Below, piece after piece: positions 7,240 to 12,049 of a stretch of 12,049 nt of DNA. A program made the position numbers and the translations under genes. Below the pieces are notes generated by a model that worked only from the letters and a program-made list of their open reading frames with translations, was not told where the DNA came from and searched no databases. The DNA comes from Clostridia bacterium. Its GTDB lineage: Bacteria; Bacillota_A; Clostridia; Peptostreptococcales; JAAYPU01. The stretch spans positions 1 through 12,049 of the forward strand of contig JAKSCF010000044.1 of the NCBI GenBank assembly GCA_022360735.1, read 5' to 3'. Each line of letters begins with the position of its first letter. Position 1 is the first letter of the stretch.

Positions 7240-8082
7240 ATGAATAGTCTAAAAGGTAAAGTTGCAGTTGTTACCGGAGGGAGTCGAGGGGTAGGAAAAG
7301 GTATTGCATTGGGACTTGCAGAATATGGTGCTACTGTGTATGTAACAGGGCGTGGAGAAAGTGAAATGCTTCCAAGCTTCTTAAGTGAAACAAGTATATT
7401 CAAAACTGTAGAAGAAATTGAAAAAATCGGTGGTGTTGGAATATCACATCAATGCGACCATTCCAATGACAATGAAGTAGAAGCGTTGTTTTTACGTATT
7501 ATCAGAGAACAAGGGAAACTGGACATACTGGTTAATAATGCTTGGGGCGGTAGTATGCATGCAATGAGAGATTACTTTTTTAATACCCCATTTTGGAATC
7601 AACCTGTTTCGCTTTGGGATGATCACCATATGGTTGGAGTGCGATCCAACTATGTTGCCGGTAGATATGCAGCACAAATCATGTCCAAACAAAAAAAAGG
7701 TATCATTGCGAATATCTCCTATTATGGTGGAAGAAGGTATATGAACAATGTAGCTTACGGTGTGAGTAAAGCAGCCGTAGATAGGCTATCAGCGGATATG
7801 GCGTATGAACTAAAGGACTATGGTGTATCCGTTTTTTCTATTTATCCAGGACAGGTTAGCACAGAAGGCATGAAAGAATACGCAAAATACAATCCGTCCT
7901 TAAATGTTGATGAAATGGAAACACCACAATTTGTAGGCAGATGTATTGCTGCATTATCAATGGATAATAATGTTATAAAAGAAACAGGGAAAATACTAAT
8001 AACTGCTGAATTAGCCGAAAAATATAATATAACCGATATCAATGGTAAAAAGCATAAGTCAATGAAGTCAGCGTTATGGTAA
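7240..8082 (+). CDS. Short-chain dehydrogenase/reductase, DHRS1-like
   Basis: This 280-aa cytoplasmic NAD(P)-dependent oxidoreductase has the complete classical SDR set. The cofactor-binding TGGSRGVG is at residues 12-19, an acidic CDHS at 72-75, NNAWGG at 99-104 and the catalytic triad-like Ser160, Tyr173 and Lys177 (YGVSK), followed by YPGQVSTE at 202-209. An Arg at residue 38 after the second strand (TGRG) favours NADPH. Beyond the shared fold, the run with NTPFWNQP, SLWDD and VGVRSNY, and the insert after TGRG, resemble animal DHRS1, described as an NADPH-dependent carbonyl reductase, more than the FabG type. The true substrate cannot be inferred. The gene appears single: a decayed region lies upstream, and 120 bases with a hairpin separate it from the two-component genes. 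No clear promoter was found in front; a weak terminator or processing hairpin follows. Confidence 0.93.
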   Translation: MNSLKGKVAVVTGGSRGVGKGIALGLAEYGATVYVTGRGESEMLPSFLSETSIFKTVEEIEKIGGVGISHQCDHSNDNEVEALFLRIIREQGKLDILVNNAWGGSMHAMRDYFFNTPFWNQPVSLWDDHHMVGVRSNYVAGRYAAQIMSKQKKGIIANISYYGGRRYMNNVAYGVSKAAVDRLSADMAYELKDYGVSVFSIYPGQVSTEGMKEYAKYNPSLNVDEMETPQFVGRCIAALSMDNNVIKETGKILITAELAEKYNITDINGKKHKSMKSALW

Positions 8083-8114
8083 TAATTTTGAGAAAATTGG
8101 ATGGCATATGAACT

Positions 8115-8147
8115 TTGGCTGGTATTCCTATAAGGAATACCGGCTAA
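8115..8147 (+). terminator. 14-bp hairpin between the dehydrogenase and two-component genes
   Basis: TTGGCTGGTATTCC (8115-8128) pairs with GGAATACCGGCTAA (8134-8147) around a five-base TATAA loop; two pairs are G-U in the plus-strand RNA, which fits selection for RNA structure on this strand. No T-tract follows (GTGATATTATG), so it is a poor intrinsic terminator. It could stabilise the 3' end of the dehydrogenase mRNA, act as a weak terminator, or be a structured leader of the downstream operon. Confidence 0.5.
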
Positions 8148-8202
8148 GTGATATTATGTTAGTATTAAATAGATAAAATAAGTTCAAACAAGAGGTGATC
8201 TA

Positions 8203-9822
8203 ATGCTGAAGTTAATTATAGCGGATGACGAAATGAGGGTATGTCAGCTGATTGATAAACTCGTTCCTTGGAAAGAGTACGGGATAGAGGTTGTGGGTGT
8301 GGCATATAATGGTGTCGATGCCTATAATCAGATATGCAAGTCTAAACCGGATATTGTCATTACAGATATAAGAATGCCGGGTTACGATGGACTGGAATTG
8401 ATTAGAAAGACCAAGGAATATGATGAAAGCATTAGTTTTATTATAGTAAGTGGACACAGAGATTTTGAATATGCTCAAAATGCCATTAAATACGGTGCAG
8501 AAGATTATATCTTAAAACCAATTGTTCAGGATGAACTTATTAATATTATCAATAAAATTATAAATAAAAAAGTGAATTACGAATCCAGGCGGAACAATGA
8601 AATTTTATTGAAAAATGAACTGGAAAAGAGTAAGGAAATTATTAGAGAGCAATTTGGGACCAATTTAATTCAATCTAATTTTGAATTAACCTTTAATAAT
8701 ATTGAAGAGATCAATGATGATTTTTCTTTATCTTTTAGAAAAGGAAATTTTCAAGTCTTGATTTTTAAATATGATGGTGTGCAGTTTGAAGAAATGGATG
8801 AAAGTTATATCACAAATATTTTACAGAAAGCACAAGAAGTCATTAAGAAAAAAATGAAAGCGCTTTGTGAAGAATCCATAGAAGTGATTAATGGTTTAAG
8901 GATTGTTTGTGTGATGAACTATAATGCCACGCCTGAACAAGTAAAACGGGATTTATTAGATCTGTTTGAACAAATGCAGAACTTTATCAGTTCTTATGGG
9001 AATTATCAAATAACCATGAGTGTAGGTAATGTTGAAGATTCACTGGAAAAACTTCATCTTTCCTATAAAAATGCAGCTTTGGCTGACAAGCATAGAATTA
9101 TTAAAGGCACCAATAGAATTATACATTTCAATGACTGCAGCTTTGATGCAGACAATAAGCAAATGATACCACCTATTGATGTTGAGAAAGTATTATCCAA
9201 CCCGGTTGAACAGTTTAATATTGAGGAGATAGGGCTAAGGATAAAGGAACTGTTTAGCCGCCTTATACAGTCGGGTTACAACAACAATCCAAATGAGATA
9301 TTTGATTTATCTGAAAGGATAATGGATTTCATATTGGTTGCTGTTGAAAAAATAGGTATTAGAGAGCAAAATAATCATGCCGTCAAGAGTGATATTTTAG
9401 AATGCTTAGATAATGCTGTCAGTGTTATGGAAATAGAAAAGATTCTGAAACAAAAGGTAAAAGATTACCTGGGCGGCATAAGCGAATCTAAAAAGATGCA
9501 GGAGTATAAACCTATTAGGATTGCTAAGCAATACGTGAGTGAAAAGTATATGGAATCCGTCGGCCTTGAGGACATTGCTGAGCTTGTAGAATTAAGTCCG
9601 GTTTATTTCAGTGTGATATTCAAAAAAGAAACAGGTACTAACTTTAAAGACTATGTCATTAATTATAGGATTGAAAAGGCAAAAGAACTTTTAAAGACTA
9701 CTAATAATACGGTTCAACAAATATCAGGCATGGTAGGCTATAATGATCCCAGGTATTTTAGTAAGCTGTTTACAAAGGTGGTAGGGATTAAACCTACTCG
9801 GTATAAGAAAATATATGGTTAG
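8203..9822 (+). CDS. YesN-type response regulator (REC + AraC DNA-binding domain)
   Basis: This 539-aa regulator is the output half of the two-component system completed by the next gene. The receiver domain spans about 1-120: acidic pair Asp8-Asp9, phospho-acceptor Asp55 in ITDIRMPG, switch Ser83 and Lys105 in LKP. A long middle part (about 130-430) carries ITMSVGN followed by LHLSYKNAALADKHRIIKG, a pattern of the degenerate cyclase-like region of YesN proteins. Residues 439-539 are an AraC domain with two helix-turn-helix units (about 454-476 and 504-526), ending GIKPTRYKK. AGAGGTGA at 8191-8198 precedes the ATG. YesN relatives activate sugar or peptide uptake operons after phosphorylation. 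The gene heads an apparent operon with the kinase 20 bases downstream and an ABC ATPase after that, so those genes or a transporter beyond the window are likely targets. No clear promoter or direct-repeat binding site is seen in 8083-8202. Confidence 0.95.
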   Translation: MLKLIIADDEMRVCQLIDKLVPWKEYGIEVVGVAYNGVDAYNQICKSKPDIVITDIRMPGYDGLELIRKTKEYDESISFIIVSGHRDFEYAQNAIKYGAEDYILKPIVQDELINIINKIINKKVNYESRRNNEILLKNELEKSKEIIREQFGTNLIQSNFELTFNNIEEINDDFSLSFRKGNFQVLIFKYDGVQFEEMDESYITNILQKAQEVIKKKMKALCEESIEVINGLRIVCVMNYNATPEQVKRDLLDLFEQMQNFISSYGNYQITMSVGNVEDSLEKLHLSYKNAALADKHRIIKGTNRIIHFNDCSFDADNKQMIPPIDVEKVLSNPVEQFNIEEIGLRIKELFSRLIQSGYNNNPNEIFDLSERIMDFILVAVEKIGIREQNNHAVKSDILECLDNAVSVMEIEKILKQKVKDYLGGISESKKMQEYKPIRIAKQYVSEKYMESVGLEDIAELVELSPVYFSVIFKKETGTNFKDYVINYRIEKAKELLKTTNNTVQQISGMVGYNDPRYFSKLFTKVVGIKPTRYKKIYG

Positions 9823-9842
9823 TATGAGCAGGAGAAAATAAA

Positions 9843-10904
9843 ATGAAAGACAGTGAAAATAAACCTCTGGCAAATACAAAACGCTATCAATACAGTAAAG
9901 CACTGAGTACAGTTATATTGGGTTATGTTGCTGTATTGGCTTTGGCCGTACTCATATATGCGGTGATGAATTTTATTTTTGATTTTACACAATTAGAATT
10001 TATAGCGGCTACAGTTTTTTTTATTATATCAATATCTATTCTTTTATACATTTTCTATGTAAAGGTATTTGTTCCGCTGACCAACATCGAAAAAGCGGTT
10101 ATGATATTGGAAAAAGGAAATTATGATTTTGAAATCAATTTAAATAAAAAGAATGATATCTATCCTCTATCCATTCAATTAAATGCCATGCTTAAAAACC
10201 TCAAAGATTCTATGAATAGGGAATATACGGCAGGAATATTAAAGAAGCAGGCAGAAATTAACGCACTTCAAAGTCAAATCAATCCACACTTTCTTTATAA
10301 TGTTTTGGATTCTATTAGAGGACATGCCCTTACTGAAGGGGTAGATGAAATTGCAGAGATGACAGAAGCTTTATCCATTCTCTTTAGATATAGTATTAGC
10401 AGCAAGAGCAATTTGGTTACGCTGGAGAGTGAACTAAAAAACATCAAAAACTATTTCAAGATACAACAGTACAGATTTAATAATAAATTTGACCTGGATA
10501 TAAAGATAGAGGGCAATCTGGACAAAATCTTATCTTATAAAATTCCTAAGCTGACCATTCAGCCGATTTTAGAAAACTCTATTTATCATGGATTAGAAAT
10601 GAAGATGGAAAAAGGTAAAATAAGCATTAGGGTCCAAGCAACTGAGGACAGGCTGATTATCAATATATCCGATGATGGTGTTGGAATGGATAGACATCAA
10701 TTGGAAAAACTTAATGAAAAGTTAAGCAGTCAACTTGATGTAGAAAAAGACATTAATACCAGCAAAAAAACAGGCATTGCCCTTACAAATGTCAACCAAA
10801 GAATAAAGCTGTTATTTGGTGAAGCATATGGATTGTATATCTACAGCACGCCCAATATAGGGACTGATGTTGAAATTATAATACCTAAAGTTGAGGATTA
10901 TTAG
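9843..10904 (+). CDS. LytS/YesM-type sensor histidine kinase with minimal outside domain
   Basis: This 353-aa membrane kinase should phosphorylate the response regulator encoded just upstream. CAGGAG at 9829-9834 lies eight bases before the ATG. Helix one spans about 22-47 and helix two about 52-75, with only a few residues (FDFTQ) between them, so there is no real extracytoplasmic domain. A HAMP-like segment follows (about 76-128), then a short helix and the histidine-kinase domain with NPHFLYN at 148-154 and phospho-acceptor His149. The ATPase part has the N box PILENSIYHG at 241-250, DDGVGMD at 277-283 and GIALTNVNQR at 311-320. Typical YesM kinases have about 570-600 residues with a large outer Cache-type domain; this one is roughly 200 residues shorter, and the start is well supported, so it is a genuinely short form. 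It probably needs a partner protein, or the membrane itself, to sense its signal. Confidence 0.93.
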   Translation: MKDSENKPLANTKRYQYSKALSTVILGYVAVLALAVLIYAVMNFIFDFTQLEFIAATVFFIISISILLYIFYVKVFVPLTNIEKAVMILEKGNYDFEINLNKKNDIYPLSIQLNAMLKNLKDSMNREYTAGILKKQAEINALQSQINPHFLYNVLDSIRGHALTEGVDEIAEMTEALSILFRYSISSKSNLVTLESELKNIKNYFKIQQYRFNNKFDLDIKIEGNLDKILSYKIPKLTIQPILENSIYHGLEMKMEKGKISIRVQATEDRLIINISDDGVGMDRHQLEKLNEKLSSQLDVEKDINTSKKTGIALTNVNQRIKLLFGEAYGLYIYSTPNIGTDVEIIIPKVEDY

Positions 10905-10934
10905 CCATTTATGTGAATTGAGTGGATGTGCATT

Positions 10935-12049
10935 ATGAAAAAGGAAATTTTACGAGTAGAAAAATTAAATACAAGCTTTGAAGGCGAACAGGCTTTATCC
11001 AATTTTCGTATCAACCTTTATGAAGGAGAAGTATTAGGCGTTATCGGTCTAAATGGTTCAGGCAAAACCACTTTTGTAAAGGTTTTATCCGGTGTGTGCC
11101 AAAAAGACAGTGGATCCATATATTTACATCATCAATTAATCAGCCTTCAGAATAGAAAAGAATCCAACCAACTGGGCATATATGCGGTTCAGAAAGAGAA
11201 TATGCTTATTTCCAATCTTACCGTTGCAGAGAATATTGATATTGTAAAGCCTAAAAAAATAAAAAATTTGATCATAAAAGAAAAAGATATGAACAGTAAG
11301 ATGAGTGCCTTTCTAAGTGATTTTGACCTTGATATTATGCCTGATACTTTGGCAAAGACTTTAACGAAAGGTCAGCAGGTATTGATAGAAATATTGAAAG
11401 CATATGCTTCCAACCCTCGATTAATTATATTGGATGATGTGATTGAACTTTTTACTTATAAAGAAAAGCTGAAGTTAATCAAGATACTTCAAAGGCTGAA
11501 AGAAAAGAAGGTATCATTCATTGTTACAGATTATAAATTTCAAAGTGAATTAAACGTTTTTGACAGAATAGCCGTTATTCGAGAAGGTAAAACGGTCAAA
11601 ATACTTCATAAGGAAGAGTTTGATAACGGGCTGATTACAAATCTGGCTGTTGGATATGAGTTTAAGGAATCCTTTACACGTTCTTCCAATGATAATGGAA
11701 AGGTTGCTTTAGAACTCAATCATATCTCTGTTGGCAGCATACTTAAGGATATTAACATTAAAGTCAATCAGGGAGAAATATTAGGCATATTTGATATAGA
11801 AAGTCAGTCGGCCATTGAGTTGGTCAAGTTGCTTTCAGGAAAAGTGAGGCGATATGACGGTACGGTTTATGTCAATCAATTAAAAGTTAACTTAGATCGT
11901 ATACAAAATGCTGTCAATAATGGAATCGGTATTGTATCAGAAGGCCTTTTTAACAGTCAGTTATTTAGGAACATGACAGCCACCGAAAATGCTTTTTTCC
12001 CTTTATTAAAAAGAGCCAGCGGACCCCTTGGATATGTATCCAAGAGTGC
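10935..12049 (+). CDS. RbsA/MglA-type tandem ABC ATPase with degenerate sites, cut by the window end
   Basis: The reading frame stays open to the last base: 371 codons of a family that usually has about 500. It starts 30 bases after the kinase, with a weak GAGTGG site. The first ATPase domain (about 1-240) has Walker A GLNGSGKT at 38-45, Q-loop Gln86, signature LTKGQQ at 143-148 and Walker B LIILDD at 163-168. There, Asp168 stands where the catalytic Glu should be, the following Pro-Thr is gone, and the switch His is replaced in VTDY (198-200). In the second domain (from about 258) GEILGI at 280-285 is normal, but the P-loop is replaced by FDIESQSAIE, and the usual EDRK motif reads SEGLFN. 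RbsA-type proteins power sugar or nucleoside importers, often with an imperfect second site, but this decay is stronger. It may be a slow ATPase or a regulatory subunit. The second signature and Walker B lie outside the window. Confidence 0.88.
   Translation, partial: MKKEILRVEKLNTSFEGEQALSNFRINLYEGEVLGVIGLNGSGKTTFVKVLSGVCQKDSGSIYLHHQLISLQNRKESNQLGIYAVQKENMLISNLTVAENIDIVKPKKIKNLIIKEKDMNSKMSAFLSDFDLDIMPDTLAKTLTKGQQVLIEILKAYASNPRLIILDDVIELFTYKEKLKLIKILQRLKEKKVSFIVTDYKFQSELNVFDRIAVIREGKTVKILHKEEFDNGLITNLAVGYEFKESFTRSSNDNGKVALELNHISVGSILKDINIKVNQGEILGIFDIESQSAIELVKLLSGKVRRYDGTVYVNQLKVNLDRIQNAVNNGIGIVSEGLFNSQLFRNMTATENAFFPLLKRASGPLGYVSKS

Noticed and set aside
8083..8202. Promoter or riboswitch for the two-component operon
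   Set aside because: TTGAGA and TATTAT hexamers are present but not at usable spacing, and apart from one hairpin no conserved riboswitch pattern was recognised.
1..12049. tRNA or rRNA genes, CRISPR arrays, insertion sequences, prophage or toxin-antitoxin genes
   Set aside because: No clover-leaf or rRNA-like stretches, no regularly spaced repeats, and no transposase, integrase or small toxin-antitoxin pair were seen on either strand.

Overview
The window is AT-rich, with A/T-ending codons, strong AGGAGG-type ribosome binding sites and an RND adaptor made as a lipoprotein. This points to a low-GC Gram-positive bacterium, most likely a member of the Clostridia (inference from style only; no rRNA or marker gene is present). 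It reads as ordinary chromosome: there is no transposase, phage gene, tRNA or CRISPR array.

Layout. (1) 1-4936, plus strand: an efflux operon. A strong promoter overlaps a 22-bp palindrome and is followed by a TetR-family repressor, a lipoprotein membrane-fusion adaptor and a 1038-aa RND pump; the last two genes overlap by one base. (2) 4937-4993: a long hairpin with an A-tract and a T-tract, which can terminate transcription from both sides between convergent genes. (3) 5044-6612, minus strand: a large unrecognised protein with several DxDGDxxxE (FG-GAP/VCBS-like) motifs and no visible signal peptide. (4) 6613-7239: about 600 bases without an intact gene. They hold a plus-strand terminator with no gene in front of it and a decayed coding stretch that ends like a GyrI-like effector-binding domain. 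(5) 7240-8082, plus strand: a short-chain dehydrogenase resembling the DHRS1 subgroup. (6) 8115-8147: a 14-bp hairpin lacking a T-tract. (7) 8203-12049, plus strand: a YesN-type response regulator, a LytS/YesM-type histidine kinase and the start of an RbsA-type tandem ABC ATPase that runs off the window. Gaps of 20 and 30 bases suggest one operon.

How the parts work together. In the first operon the repressor probably binds the palindrome over its own promoter and releases it when a toxic compound is present, giving pump and adaptor. The last operon is the most interesting part. The kinase has two membrane helices joined by only a few residues, so it has almost no outside sensing domain. The neighbouring ABC protein looks like a sugar-importer ATPase, yet its second P-loop is gone, and in its first ATPase domain the catalytic Glu is Asp and the switch His is missing. 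One explanation is a sensory ABC complex that signals to the kinase and is not mainly a transporter. This is inference and depends on genes beyond the right edge.
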